A stretch of DNA of 64,000 nucleotides from Paenibacillus piscarius (GTDB taxonomy: Bacteria > Bacillota > Bacilli > Paenibacillales > Paenibacillaceae). Of this stretch, positions 1 to 8,689 are shown in pieces. The position numbers were made by a program, and so were the translations under genes. The stretch is taken from assembly GCF_022234545.1 (NCBI RefSeq), contig NZ_JAIEUI010000001.1, positions 124,001-188,000 of the forward strand, written 5' to 3'. Within the stretch, counting starts at the first letter, position 1; every line of letters starts with the position of its first letter. A model generated the notes under the pieces. It searched no databases. It was given only the letters and a program-made list of their open reading frames with translations, and was not told the origin of the DNA.

Positions 1-904
1 CGGTTAGGACTTTTGTTTGCGTGGCATCAAAAAGAGAACCCAATGTCATTCCCCTAACATCGGAAGATACGATCTCATCCTCAGTATATCCGTATGTTTC
101 GGGATCTGATGCTTGTCTCATAGCGGCATTAACTTCTTCAACCGTAACCTTCGTGTTCAAAACAGCAACGAGTTCTGTCACGGAGCCTGTGGCTACAGGT
201 ACTCGCTGAGATGCACCATCAAGTTTTCCCTTCAATTCAGGAAGAACGAGCCCGATGGCTTTAGCAGCACCGGTGGAGTAAGGAACAATGTTCTCTGCTG
301 CTGCTCTTGCTGCGCGGAAGTTTCCTTTGGAATCCGGTGCATCAAGAGTATTCTGATTGCCTGTATAGGCGTGAACGGTGGTCATCAACCCGGACTGAAT
401 GCCGAATGTATCGTTCAAAGCTTTAGCCATGGGAGCGAGACAGTTCGTTGTGCAAGAAGCAGCGGAAATGACGGTTTCCGTTCCGTCCAATGTTTCATGG
501 TTTACGTTATATACGACGGTCTTCATGTCGCCTGTTGCCGGAGCGGAAATAAGGACCTTCTTGGCTCCGCCTTTCAGATGAAGCTCTGCCTTTTCTTTGG
601 TGGTGAAGAAGCCGGTACATTCGAGTACGATCGCTACGCCAAGCTCGCCCCATGGGATGTCTTCAGGGTTGCGGTTGGCCAGCACTTTAATTTCTTGGCC
701 GTTAACAGTGAGCGCTCCGTCATGAACTTCAATGTCACCCTGGAAAGTGCCTTGAGTAGTATCATATTTGAGCAGATGCGCCAGCATCTTTGCGTCAGTT
801 AAATCGTTTATCGCTACAACCTCGATATTATCCATTTCCTGAATACGACGGAAAGCCAGTCTGCCAATTCGCCCAAAACCATTAATGCCTACTTTTATTC
901 TCAT
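1..904 (-). CDS. gap: Glyceraldehyde-3-phosphate dehydrogenase paralogue (3' end outside window)
   Basis: Oxidises and phosphorylates glyceraldehyde 3-phosphate with NAD in glycolysis. Translation of the reverse strand from ATG at 904 gives 301 residues before the window edge. It begins with the Rossmann motif INGFGRIGR, has D34 in AINDLTD (NAD preference), the catalytic SCTTNC block with C151, and the catalytic His in HAYTG (H178). AGGAGG lies just upstream of the start. The sequence resembles the Lactobacillales/Clostridium-type enzyme. The anion-site loop is altered: the usual LRRARA reads FRAARA, placing Ala198 where Arg195 (Bacillus stearothermophilus numbering) binds phosphate. The gene is divergent from a tetR gene with an operator over its -10 box, so it is probably an inducible second GAPDH and not the housekeeping copy. 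The family call is certain; the special role is inferred. Confidence 0.95.
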   Translation of the reverse strand, partial: MRIKVGINGFGRIGRLAFRRIQEMDNIEVVAINDLTDAKMLAHLLKYDTTQGTFQGDIEVHDGALTVNGQEIKVLANRNPEDIPWGELGVAIVLECTGFFTTKEKAELHLKGGAKKVLISAPATGDMKTVVYNVNHETLDGTETVISAASCTTNCLAPMAKALNDTFGIQSGLMTTVHAYTGNQNTLDAPDSKGNFRAARAAAENIVPYSTGAAKAIGLVLPELKGKLDGASQRVPVATGSVTELVAVLNTKVTVEEVNAAMRQASDPETYGYTEDEIVSSDVRGMTLGSLFDATQTKVLT

Positions 905-929
905 TGAATCGTCCTCCTGTTTGTTTTAT

Positions 930-959
930 AATAAAAGATACCATTCGGTATCTTTTATT
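930..959. promoter_or_regulatory. Probable TetR operator, copy 1 (gap/tetR divergent promoter)
   Basis: Thirty-base inverted repeat with core GATACC-N4-GGTATC and A/T-rich outer arms, between gap and tetR. The same 30 bases recur, in reverse orientation, at 2882-2911 before the SDR gene. Assignment to the TetR protein encoded at 1044 is inferred from adjacency and symmetry. Confidence 0.75.
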
Positions 960-984
960 ATATCAGAACTTAAACCGTTGGCAA
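957..984 (-). promoter_or_regulatory. Sigma-A-type promoter of gap
   Basis: Read on the minus strand: -35 TTGCCA (984-979), 16-bp spacer, -10 TATAAT (962-957). The palindromic operator at 930-959 overlaps the -10 box, which fits repression by steric blocking. Confidence 0.7.
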
Positions 985-1043
985 GGTTTCGGCCGTAAAT
1001 TTGATATAATGTTAATTTAGAATAAGATAACTTGGAGGATACA

Positions 1044-1643
1044 ATGAAAAAAGGAGATCGGACAAGAGAGCACATTGTTATGAAATCGGCAGCAATCTTT
1101 AATCAAAAAGGTTACGCAGGTACATCATTAAACGATATTATTGCCGACACCGGGATTAAGAAGGGGGGCATCTACCGGCATTTTGCCAATAAAGATGAGA
1201 TTGCGCTTGAAGCCTACAGCTACGCTGCCAGTATAGTTTCCAACAAATTCGCTGAGGCGGTCGACCGGGAGCAGTCTGCGTCAGGGAAGTTACTTGCTTT
1301 TTTTCGCGTTTATGAAGATGTTGTGGGTAATCCACCCTTTGTTGGCGGATGTCCTATGCAGAATACAGCAGTAGAAAGTGATGATACTCATGCGGAGCTT
1401 CGTGACCGGGCAAGACAAGGGCTGCATAACCATTTGGATACGCTAAAAAGTATCATTCTGAATGGGATAGATAGCGGGGAGTTTAAAGAGGATTTGAATG
1501 CGGATGCACTTGCTTCATTTGCCTTTTCCTTGCTCGAAGGAGGCATTCTGCTCAGCAAATTGGATGGGGATAATAAGCATATGCACATGAATACAGCATC
1601 CTTTGCACTCTATTTACAGAATTGTTGTTTAAAAAACAGTTAA
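1044..1643 (+). CDS. TetR/AcrR family transcriptional repressor
   Basis: One-component ligand-responsive repressor, 199 aa. The N-terminal helix-turn-helix (about residues 25-46, TSLNDIIADTGIKKGGIYRHF) is typical of TetR. The C-terminal ligand/dimer domain carries the GGCPMQNTAVE motif seen in the YxaF/LmrA-like branch. An upstream in-frame TTG at 1032 exists, but ATG at 1044 sits at good spacing from TTGGAGG, so I chose it. A TATAAT box is present at 1005-1010. It is divergent from gap across a palindrome that also occurs before the SDR gene at 2978, suggesting autoregulation and control of both targets. The ligand is unknown; an electrophile or GAPDH inhibitor is possible but speculative. 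Confidence 0.93.
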   Translation: MKKGDRTREHIVMKSAAIFNQKGYAGTSLNDIIADTGIKKGGIYRHFANKDEIALEAYSYAASIVSNKFAEAVDREQSASGKLLAFFRVYEDVVGNPPFVGGCPMQNTAVESDDTHAELRDRARQGLHNHLDTLKSIILNGIDSGEFKEDLNADALASFAFSLLEGGILLSKLDGDNKHMHMNTASFALYLQNCCLKNS

Positions 1644-1691
1644 GGTGAAAATATCGCGCAGCATCGGCATAGCGAATCACTTGTTCATGAG

Positions 1692-1752
1692 GCCGCCTCG
1701 TTCCGGGAGATTGCAAGGGGATCAACCCTCTACCGGATGAGGCGGCTTTTTT
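1692..1752 (+). terminator. Rho-independent terminator after tetR
   Basis: GCCGCCTC at 1692-1699 pairs with GAGGCGGC at 1739-1746, with an inner CCGG/CCGG pairing, followed by six T. Confidence 0.75.
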
Positions 1753-1780
1753 ACACCTGAAGGCCCTCGTCATTCACTGG

Positions 1781-2683
1781 TCATACATAGTTTTTATCAG
1801 GGTGAACCTTCACCTTCGTGGCTTTGGTGCCGCGAACGGATGCTACAGCATATATAACAAGTGCTGTCCAAATGAGTGCAAAACCGATGAGCAGAGTAGA
1901 GGAAACCGACTCCTTAAACACAAAGATGCTCAGTAACAGCATGATTGTCGGCCCGATGTATTGTACGAATCCGAGAGTGGAGAACGCCATGCGGGCAGCC
2001 GCCCGTGCAAAGAAGAACAGCGGCAGAGCCGTTACTACGCCCGAAAGGAGTAGTCCGATGAACATGGACGGAGGCAGTGTCCAGGCCGTCGCCTTGCCTG
2101 CGGAGGCCAGATAGATCCAGTAGCCGAGCGCAATGGGGAGAACGACAACCGTCTCTGATAACAAGCCTGCAGATGCGTTTAGCACAACCTTCTTTTTCGC
2201 CAGGCCGTATAAGCCGAACGATGCAGCCAGCGAGATGGCGACCCACGGAAATCGTCCGTAATCGATTGCAATGAGGAGCACCGCCGCGCCAGCGACGGCA
2301 ATCGCGAGCCACTGGCCCCGATTCGGCTTCTCATGAAGGAAGACAACCGCTAGTAACACGTTCAACAACGGGTTTAAATAGTAGCCGAGACTTGTCTCAA
2401 CGACATGGTTGTTGTTGACAGCCCAAATGAAAATGAGCCAGTTCGCAGCGATCAACAGACCGCTGGCGGTGAGCGACAGCAGGAGCGAACGACTGGTCAC
2501 AATCTGCTTCATATCCCCCCAGCGGCGCTGAACGGTGACGAGAATACCCACGAAGACAAACGACCAGACCACCCGATGTGATAAAATCTCGCCTGAAGGC
2601 ACATCCTTAAACAACTTCCAGTAAAGCGGGAGAACTCCCCACATGATATAAGCGATAATAGCGTTGATTAACCCGTTATTCAT
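1781..2683 (-). CDS. rarD: EamA-family permease RarD
   Basis: Ten-helix drug/metabolite-superfamily inner-membrane permease, 300 aa, the normal RarD length. The N-terminus (NAIIAYIMWGVLPLYWK) and the HRVVWSF motif near residue 36 are characteristic. About ten hydrophobic segments run to residue 285, followed by a short basic tail. The substrate of RarD proteins is not established. The start at 2683 is preceded by GAAGGA. It lies between tetR and the SDR gene on the opposite strand and has no operator copy directly in front of its own start, so it need not belong to that regulon. Confidence 0.9.
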   Translation of the reverse strand: MNNGLINAIIAYIMWGVLPLYWKLFKDVPSGEILSHRVVWSFVFVGILVTVQRRWGDMKQIVTSRSLLLSLTASGLLIAANWLIFIWAVNNNHVVETSLGYYLNPLLNVLLAVVFLHEKPNRGQWLAIAVAGAAVLLIAIDYGRFPWVAISLAASFGLYGLAKKKVVLNASAGLLSETVVVLPIALGYWIYLASAGKATAWTLPPSMFIGLLLSGVVTALPLFFFARAAARMAFSTLGFVQYIGPTIMLLLSIFVFKESVSSTLLIGFALIWTALVIYAVASVRGTKATKVKVHPDKNYV

Positions 2684-2877
2684 AATCCATTTCCTTCTTC
2701 CCGCCCCGATTTCTGTTCAGTGCCCCGTTATGACAATTCATTGTAACACATTTCGTTACGTTCGTATTTTTCTGTTCTTATCTCCTTTTCGTATCCGCTG
2801 GCCTGGATACCCTAGTCGCTTTTTCTTGCGTCCCTCTTAGGTTCAACTTCAGTTGTTTCATTCTAGAACAGCATGTT

Positions 2878-2915
2878 GTACAATAAAAGATACCGAATGG
2901 TATCTTTTATTGTAC
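2878..2915. promoter_or_regulatory. Probable TetR operator, copy 2 (SDR promoter)
   Basis: 38-bp inverted repeat: GTAC arms flank the same 30-base element as at 930-959 (here 2882-2911, reverse-complemented). A TACAAT -10-like hexamer at 2879-2884 overlaps its left arm. It lies 63 bp before the SDR start. Confidence 0.75.
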
Positions 2916-2977
2916 CATGATTCCAGTGAAAGACAAGACCGGTCCATCCTAAACCTTGAACAGAAAGGACGAACACA

Positions 2978-3946
2978 ATGAAAATACTTGTCACGGGAGG
3001 TACGGGTCTGCTGGGCGGCCGCCTTATCCCTAAGCTTATAGAGGACGGTCATGAGATTTTCGCACTTACACGCTCCATATCATCTCACGCCAAACTTAAG
3101 TCCATGGGTGCTGTGCCGGTCGATGCCGATCTCGAAAGCAGCACGCCACTCCTATTACCACAAATTGATGCGGTTGTGCACGCGGCTGCCTTGTTCCGCT
3201 TTTCGGGGCCACGCGAACCCTTCTTTCGCACCAACGTTGACGGAACTGCAGCCTTGTTGCAGGCAGCCGAATCCGCCGGTGCGAAGACATTCGTCTATAT
3301 CAGCGCAGCAGGAATCCTCATGGATAATGGCGGCACACCAATCTGTAACGTTGATGAGAGCACACCAGTTATCACGAACCACTTCTCCGCCTACCTGGCA
3401 AGCAAGGCACGGGCCGAATCATTAGTTCTGGCAGCTAACCAACCCGGCTTCCGCACCATCGCACTTCGCCCGCCGGCGATCTGGGGGCCTGGTGATCCGT
3501 TCAGTCAAGGGCTTCCCGAAGCCGTCAGAACTGGACAGTTTGCCTTCATCAACCGCGGCGACTATGCTTTTGCAACCTGTCACGTGGACAATGTTATAGA
3601 AGCTATACAATGCGCTCTATTACGCGGAGAAGGCGGTCATGCCTTTTTCATCAAAGACCAGGAAGATCAGACTTTCCGTGAGTTCGTCACCTCGCTCGCT
3701 AACTTGCAGGGCCTGTCCATCGATAAGCTGCGTTCGATACCCTACTGGCTGGCCTCGGCCATTGGCAGGCTGCTTGACACGATCTGGGCCGTCACGCGAA
3801 AAGAGGGGGACCCGCCGATCTCGCGCTCAATGATACGCATGATCGGGCGTGAGTTCACAGTCAACGATGCCGCTGCACGCCGGGAGCTGGGCTATGTCGG
3901 AAGAACTTTGCGCGACGTGGGCTTGAGAAGCTATGAGGGACCATAG
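2978..3946 (+). CDS. NAD-dependent epimerase/dehydratase (extended SDR)
   Basis: Extended short-chain dehydrogenase/reductase, 322 aa. The N-terminal nucleotide-binding motif TGGTGLLGGR (residues 6-15) and the catalytic pair Y139 and K143 in YLASK are visible, with an upstream Ser cluster (YISAAG, about 107-112). The substrate cannot be read from the sequence; relatives include dihydroflavonol-reductase/sterol-dehydrogenase-like and sugar-epimerase-like proteins. RBS AAAGGA lies 5' of the ATG. Its promoter contains the same operator as gap/tetR, so it is likely co-induced with gap. An array of 51-bp hairpin repeats follows about 140 bp downstream. Confidence 0.88.
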   Translation: MKILVTGGTGLLGGRLIPKLIEDGHEIFALTRSISSHAKLKSMGAVPVDADLESSTPLLLPQIDAVVHAAALFRFSGPREPFFRTNVDGTAALLQAAESAGAKTFVYISAAGILMDNGGTPICNVDESTPVITNHFSAYLASKARAESLVLAANQPGFRTIALRPPAIWGPGDPFSQGLPEAVRTGQFAFINRGDYAFATCHVDNVIEAIQCALLRGEGGHAFFIKDQEDQTFREFVTSLANLQGLSIDKLRSIPYWLASAIGRLLDTIWAVTRKEGDPPISRSMIRMIGREFTVNDAAARRELGYVGRTLRDVGLRSYEGP

Positions 3947-4082
3947 GCCAATTTCGAAAGATAGGAAATTATGATTTTCGTCCAATGTGGATAAGTGTCT
4001 TGGAGCATCCGCAGGATGACTATATTCTAGAATGACTTCGCTGATTTCACCGAACACAAGGGGCTGCACGTGGTCATCTGGG

Positions 4083-4325
4083 CTGGAGCCGGATGTGGTC
4101 GAAAAACCGACCACATTCGGTACAACGGAGGCACGATGGCGAGATAAGGTCGAAAAACCGACCACATTCGGTATAGCGGAGGCACGATGGCGGGATAAGG
4201 TCGAAAAACCGACCACATTTGGTACAGCGGAGGCACGGTGGCGGGATAAGGTCGAAAAACCGACCATATTCGGTACAGCGGAGGCGTGAGGACGGGATAT
4301 GGTCAAAAAACCAACCACATTGGCG
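4083..4325. repeat. 51-bp tandem hairpin array, locus 1 (5 units)
   Basis: The conserved block GTCGAAAAACCGAC starts at 4098, 4149, 4200 and 4251, and a decayed copy at 4302: exactly 51 bp each time. Unit 1 has arms TGTGGTCG/CGACCACA around an A-rich loop; units 2-4 keep GGTCG/CGACC. It shares blocks GAAAAACCGA, CACATTCGG and GGAGGCACG with arrays near 45.3 and 61.8 kb. The gap 3947-4550 otherwise holds only the cydA leader. Because 51 is a multiple of three, long spurious reading frames cross it on both strands; none has a credible start signal. Confidence 0.9.
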
Positions 4326-4501
4326 ATGCCGCAGGCATTTTGTTCTTACCCGAACAGTCCTCTACCACGTTATTCCCCACCCAACAATAGCCCAAAAGAG
4401 TAGTTTCGGCTGTATTCACCAAGTTGTAAAAAAGAGTTGATGCTTTCATGAACGTTTAAAGGCAAAAAGGTGACCGAAAGTGTTTTAATTAAAATTAAAG
4501 A

Positions 4502-4507
4502 TATAAT
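4502..4507 (+). promoter_or_regulatory. Probable -10 box of cydABCD
   Basis: TATAAT in a very A+T-rich stretch, with the 12-bp palindrome TTTTAATTAAAA at 4483-4494 just upstream. No convincing -35 and no good Rex site was recognised. Confidence 0.4.
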
Positions 4508-4550
4508 AATTCAAAATATCTAACCGCTTGGATAAGGAGGCACTAACGTA

Positions 4551-5918
4551 ATGGGCATCGATACTGTGCTGTGGAGCAGGCTGGTGACAGGCTTGACACT
4601 GGGGTTCCACGTTATTTTCGCAACAATTGGCGTTGGGGTTCCGCTGATGATTGCTATTGCAGAATTCATGGGCATACGCAAAAAAGACGCTCACTACACG
4701 CTGATGGCCAAGAGATGGGCCCGCGGGTTTGTCATATCTGTGGCGGTGGGTGTGGTGACCGGTACGGCGATTTCATTGCAGCTGGCCTTGATCTGGCCGA
4801 ATTTCATGAAGCTGGCCGGTAACGTGATCGCGCTCCCGTTATTTATGGAGGTGTTTGCTTTCTTTTTTGAGGCCATCTTCCTGGGGATTTATCTCTATAC
4901 CTGGGACCGGTTCAAAAAACCGTATATCCACTGGCTCCTTACGATCCCGATTGTGGCCGGTGCCGGGATGTCCGCTGTGTTTATCACAACCGTCAATGGA
5001 TTCATGAATCAGCCGGAGGGCTTTGCTATGGCGGGAGGCCAATTCACTGCAGTGAATCCGGTGCAGGCGATGCTGAATACCGCGACGTTCTCCAAGGTGT
5101 TCCATGTCTTAAGCTCAGCCTATCTGACCGGAGCCGCACTGCTGGCGGGTATTGCTGCGTTTGCACTCCTGAAGAAGGGAGCCTCCGAATACCATAAAAA
5201 AGCGCTGAAGCTGATGATGGCCGTGGTGATGGTGTTTGGACTGCTGAACTCACTTGCTGGAGATACATCTGCGAAATTTTTGGCGGAGCATCAGCCGGAG
5301 AAGCTGGCAGCGGCAGAGTGGCATTTTGAGACGGAAAGCGGAGCAGATCTGATTCTATTAGGGTGGCTTAACGCTGAGCATGAGGTGCTGGGCGCACTGC
5401 ACATTCCCAAATTTCTCAGCTTCCTCGCCTTTGGCGATTTCAATGCAGAGGTAACAGGTCTGAATGAATTCCCTGCGGATGAGCGGCCGCCGCTCCTGGT
5501 TCATTATTTGTTTGATCTGATGGTCGGTGTAGGGTTCGCACTGCTGGGCATTTCATTCCTGTACTTCCTGTTTGTCTTCTGGAAAAAACGCAATGAGCAT
5601 AACAAATGGCTGCTTCGCGTGATCGCGTTAGGTGCACCGCTTGCTTTTCTGGGAGTCGAGCTGGGCTGGTTTTATGCTGAGATCGGGCGGCAGCCTTGGA
5701 TCTTAAGGGGATACATGCGTGTAGAAGAGGGGGCTACGACGTCACCGAGCGTGAGAATTCTGTTTTTTGTATTCCTGTTGCTGTACATCCTGTTAGGCAC
5801 TGTGTGTGTTCTTGTGCTGCGGCGCATGTTCAAGGACAATCCGGCAGAAACCGAGATGGAGAAGTGGAATCAGCATCCCGGCGGCAAATCAACAGGAAGG
5901 AGTGAGCAATTAAAATGA
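4551..5918 (+). CDS. cydA: Cytochrome bd ubiquinol/menaquinol oxidase subunit I
   Basis: Membrane subunit that oxidises quinol and reduces O2 to water; high-affinity terminal oxidase. 455 aa, the shorter Bacillus-type CydA (short Q-loop). Visible ligands by family position: H20 (haem b595/d region), H185 in FSKVFHVLSSAY (haem b558), and E100 and E107 in the proton-pathway helix MEVFAFFFE. The GRQPW motif lies near residue 384. AAGGAGG precedes the ATG. The stop overlaps the cydB start (ATGA). Together with cydB, cydD and cydC it forms a full operon. Expression under low oxygen is expected from the family, but no operator was identified. Confidence 0.97.
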   Translation: MGIDTVLWSRLVTGLTLGFHVIFATIGVGVPLMIAIAEFMGIRKKDAHYTLMAKRWARGFVISVAVGVVTGTAISLQLALIWPNFMKLAGNVIALPLFMEVFAFFFEAIFLGIYLYTWDRFKKPYIHWLLTIPIVAGAGMSAVFITTVNGFMNQPEGFAMAGGQFTAVNPVQAMLNTATFSKVFHVLSSAYLTGAALLAGIAAFALLKKGASEYHKKALKLMMAVVMVFGLLNSLAGDTSAKFLAEHQPEKLAAAEWHFETESGADLILLGWLNAEHEVLGALHIPKFLSFLAFGDFNAEVTGLNEFPADERPPLLVHYLFDLMVGVGFALLGISFLYFLFVFWKKRNEHNKWLLRVIALGAPLAFLGVELGWFYAEIGRQPWILRGYMRVEEGATTSPSVRILFFVFLLLYILLGTVCVLVLRRMFKDNPAETEMEKWNQHPGGKSTGRSEQLK

Positions 5919-6928
5919 GTTATGAGCTGATAGGGATTTCAGTGCTCTGGCTGTTTTTATACGGCTACTTAATTGTGGCCTCCATTGATTTTGGAGCCGG
6001 GTTCTTTGCCTTTTATGCCCGGCTGACGAAGCAGGATCATCTGATTAACCGTCTGATCTCCCGCTACTTATCGCCTGTCTGGGAGATTACGAATGTGTTT
6101 TTCGTTTTTTTCTATATTGGACTTGTCGGCTTCTTCCCGGACACCGCTTATTATTACGGCTCGGCGCTGCTTGTTCCGGGAAGTATTGCTGTGATCCTCA
6201 TCGCGATCCGCGGTTCGTTCTATGCGTTCGAGAATTACGGCTCCAAAAATAACATCGTCTACCTGTTCCTGTACGGCGCTTCGGGACTGCTGATTCCCGC
6301 ATCGTTGTCCGTGGCGCTCACTCTGTCGGAAGGCGGCTTCATCTTCAAGCAGGGAGAGAACGTGTCTCTGGATTACTGGGCTTTGTTTACGAACCCCTTA
6401 TCCTGGAGCATTGTAGGCCTGGCGATTGTATCAGTACTGTTTATCAGCGCCTCCTTTTTGGCTTTTTATGCTTCACGGGCAGAGGATCAACCCGCGCTGA
6501 AGCTGATGCGTACCTATGCGCTATTCTGGAGCACGCCGACGATTATTATCGCACTGACGGCCTTTATCTATTTGGGCCAGCACAATGAGCGGCATTTTCA
6601 AAATATGATGGATTTATGGTGGCTGCTTGCGCTGTCCGTCGCTTTCTTCATGCTTGCCATGTGGCTGCTCAACAGCGGACGCCGTTACGGGCTGGCGTTC
6701 ATAAGCATCATGCTGCAATTTCTCTGCGCCTTCTTCGCTTACGGGATCGGGCAGTATCCCTATATTCTGGACCCGTTCATTACGCTGGAGAACAGCATCA
6801 CTTCACCAGCCATGGGCCTGGCGCTGGTCATTGTGTTCATCGGCGGGATGTGCCTGCTCATTCCTTCCCTGATTCTGGTGTTCAAGCTGTTCCTCTTTGA
6901 CGCAGATTATGTGAAAGGAAAGAAATAA
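5915..6928 (+). CDS. cydB: Cytochrome bd oxidase subunit II
   Basis: Second integral-membrane subunit of the bd oxidase, 337 aa, normal for Bacillales. The N-terminus (GISVLWLFLYGYLIVASIDFGAG) matches the first CydB helix with its conserved acidic residue in DFGAG. Several further transmembrane helices end with a lysine-rich tail. It overlaps cydA by 4 bp and is followed directly by cydD with no gap, so the four genes are probably translationally coupled. Confidence 0.96.
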   Translation: MSYELIGISVLWLFLYGYLIVASIDFGAGFFAFYARLTKQDHLINRLISRYLSPVWEITNVFFVFFYIGLVGFFPDTAYYYGSALLVPGSIAVILIAIRGSFYAFENYGSKNNIVYLFLYGASGLLIPASLSVALTLSEGGFIFKQGENVSLDYWALFTNPLSWSIVGLAIVSVLFISASFLAFYASRAEDQPALKLMRTYALFWSTPTIIIALTAFIYLGQHNERHFQNMMDLWWLLALSVAFFMLAMWLLNSGRRYGLAFISIMLQFLCAFFAYGIGQYPYILDPFITLENSITSPAMGLALVIVFIGGMCLLIPSLILVFKLFLFDADYVKGKK

Positions 6929-8689
6929 ATGGACAAGACAACAAGCCTGATCGCTGAGCAAATGTCACGGCAACGCAAACGACTGGTTATGCTGGCCATC
7001 CTGTCGCTCCTGCTGGGCACTGCGGTTGTAAGTCAGGCCGGGCTGCTGGCGGAAGCGGTGCAGCGGGTGTTCGTGGAGAGGGCTTCCTTGTCCTCGGTTG
7101 CTCTGCTGCTCGCGCTTCTGCTGTCAGTGATGGCGATCCGTTCTTTGCTGGTATACGCCAACGGAAGAGTAGGCTTAACTATGGCTGCCGATGCTAAGGC
7201 AAATATGCGTTCAGCCGTGCTGCAAAAGCTTACACACGCTTCCATGCCTTCAACGCTGCGGGGGCAGACGGGGGGAAAGGTCAGTGTGGCGCTGGATGCA
7301 GTGGATGAGGCGGATAGCTATTTCAGTCAATACATGCCACGGATGGCCGAAGCAGCGATTATTCCGGTTCTGATTCTGGTCGTTACATTTATTTTACATG
7401 CGAATACCGGCTTCATTCTGCTGTTTACAGCACCGTTCATCCCGCTGTTTATGATTCTGGTGGGACTGCAGACGAAGAATAAATCCGAAGAAAAATATGC
7501 ACAGCTTGCCGAATTCTCCGGCACCTTCCTGGATTCGCTTCAGGGGCTGGTGACCCTGAAAATATTCGGACAGGCCCGCCGCCAGCAGCAGCAGATTGAG
7601 CGCAGCAGCCTGGGGTATCGTGACGCGACCATGGATATTCTGAAGGTTGCTTTTACGAATACGTTTATGCTGGAATCCATCGTCATGCTGAGCATCGGGA
7701 TTGTTGCCCTTGAATTGGCTATTCAACTGCTCGTGTTCAAATCGATGCCGTTCCACACGGCCTTTCTGGTGCTGCTGCTTGTTCCTGAGTTCTTTAATCT
7801 GCTCAAAAATACAGGCACCGCTTTTCACAGCGGGCGGACCAGTATGGGAGCAGTCCGTAAGGTGGAGCAGATGCTGGCGGAAATAGGCGGCGGCACCGGC
7901 ACACAGCCGGAAGAGAGCGGGCAATCATCAGCCAAGCTTCTTAAGATGCCGCCATCCATTGCGCTGGATGATGTGCATTTTCATTATGCCCCTGGTTCAT
8001 TTGAGCTTAAGGCTGGACCCGTCTCTATAGAACCGGGACAGCATGTTGCCATCGTCGGCCACAGCGGCTCGGGCAAAACAACCTTGCTCCATCTCATTGC
8101 CGGGCTGCTCAAGCCGGTATCCGGGACAGTGCTGGTGAACGGAAGCCCGCTGACAGAGTGGGAGGAAGATTCATGGTTTGAACAGGTCAGCTACATTACA
8201 CAGCATCCTTATATTTTTGCCGGCACATTTGCTGAGAATATCGCCATCGGTGCCGGACGTAACGTCTCCAGGGAAGAAATCAGGCAGGCCGCAGAGGAAG
8301 CGGGACTTGCAACGCTGGTTGCCGGGCTGGAGCTGGGATTGGATACCTATGTCGGGGAAGGCGGGAGGGGACTGTCGGGAGGGGAAAAGCAGCGTCTTGC
8401 TTTAGCCCGGGCTTTTTTGAAGCGTCCGGCCTTGATCCTGTTCGATGAGCCTACGGTCGGCCTCGACTTGCAGACCGAGCAGATTCTGCAAAGCTCCATC
8501 ACCAAGCTGGCCCAACAGGCAACGATGATCACAGTCGCGCACCGCTTATATACGATCCGGCAAGCGGATCAGATTTTGTTTATGGACCATGGAGTATTGA
8601 CGGCGGCAGGATCTCACAATGAGCTCCTTGAACGGATGCCGCAATATGCCGAGATGGTTAATATTCAGCGAAAAGGAGGGTCAGCATGA
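6929..8689 (+). CDS. cydD: Thiol reductant ABC exporter subunit CydD
   Basis: Half of the heterodimeric ABC exporter (CydDC) that moves thiols such as cysteine or glutathione-like reductants outward and is needed for bd oxidase maturation. 586 aa: an N-terminal six-helix type-I exporter domain (about 20-320), then an ATPase domain with Walker A GHSGSGKTT (near 376), intact signature LSGGEKQR (near 482) and Walker B LILFDEPT (near 500). The start codon follows the cydB stop immediately. It overlaps cydC by 4 bp. Confidence 0.94.
   Translation: MDKTTSLIAEQMSRQRKRLVMLAILSLLLGTAVVSQAGLLAEAVQRVFVERASLSSVALLLALLLSVMAIRSLLVYANGRVGLTMAADAKANMRSAVLQKLTHASMPSTLRGQTGGKVSVALDAVDEADSYFSQYMPRMAEAAIIPVLILVVTFILHANTGFILLFTAPFIPLFMILVGLQTKNKSEEKYAQLAEFSGTFLDSLQGLVTLKIFGQARRQQQQIERSSLGYRDATMDILKVAFTNTFMLESIVMLSIGIVALELAIQLLVFKSMPFHTAFLVLLLVPEFFNLLKNTGTAFHSGRTSMGAVRKVEQMLAEIGGGTGTQPEESGQSSAKLLKMPPSIALDDVHFHYAPGSFELKAGPVSIEPGQHVAIVGHSGSGKTTLLHLIAGLLKPVSGTVLVNGSPLTEWEEDSWFEQVSYITQHPYIFAGTFAENIAIGAGRNVSREEIRQAAEEAGLATLVAGLELGLDTYVGEGGRGLSGGEKQRLALARAFLKRPALILFDEPTVGLDLQTEQILQSSITKLAQQATMITVAHRLYTIRQADQILFMDHGVLTAAGSHNELLERMPQYAEMVNIQRKGGSA

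Noticed and set aside
113..802. Plus-strand open frame within the gap region
   Set aside because: The minus strand gives a continuous GAPDH with catalytic motifs; the plus frame is its shadow.
4032..4289. Peptide-repeat reading frames through the 51-bp arrays (also at 45223-45567 and 61241-62398)
   Set aside because: The period is a multiple of three, so frames stay open on both strands; no RBS is present and the conserved signal is base pairing.
4440..4500. Rex operator in front of cydA
   Set aside because: No TTGTGA-type inverted repeat was found; only an A+T-rich palindrome without specificity.
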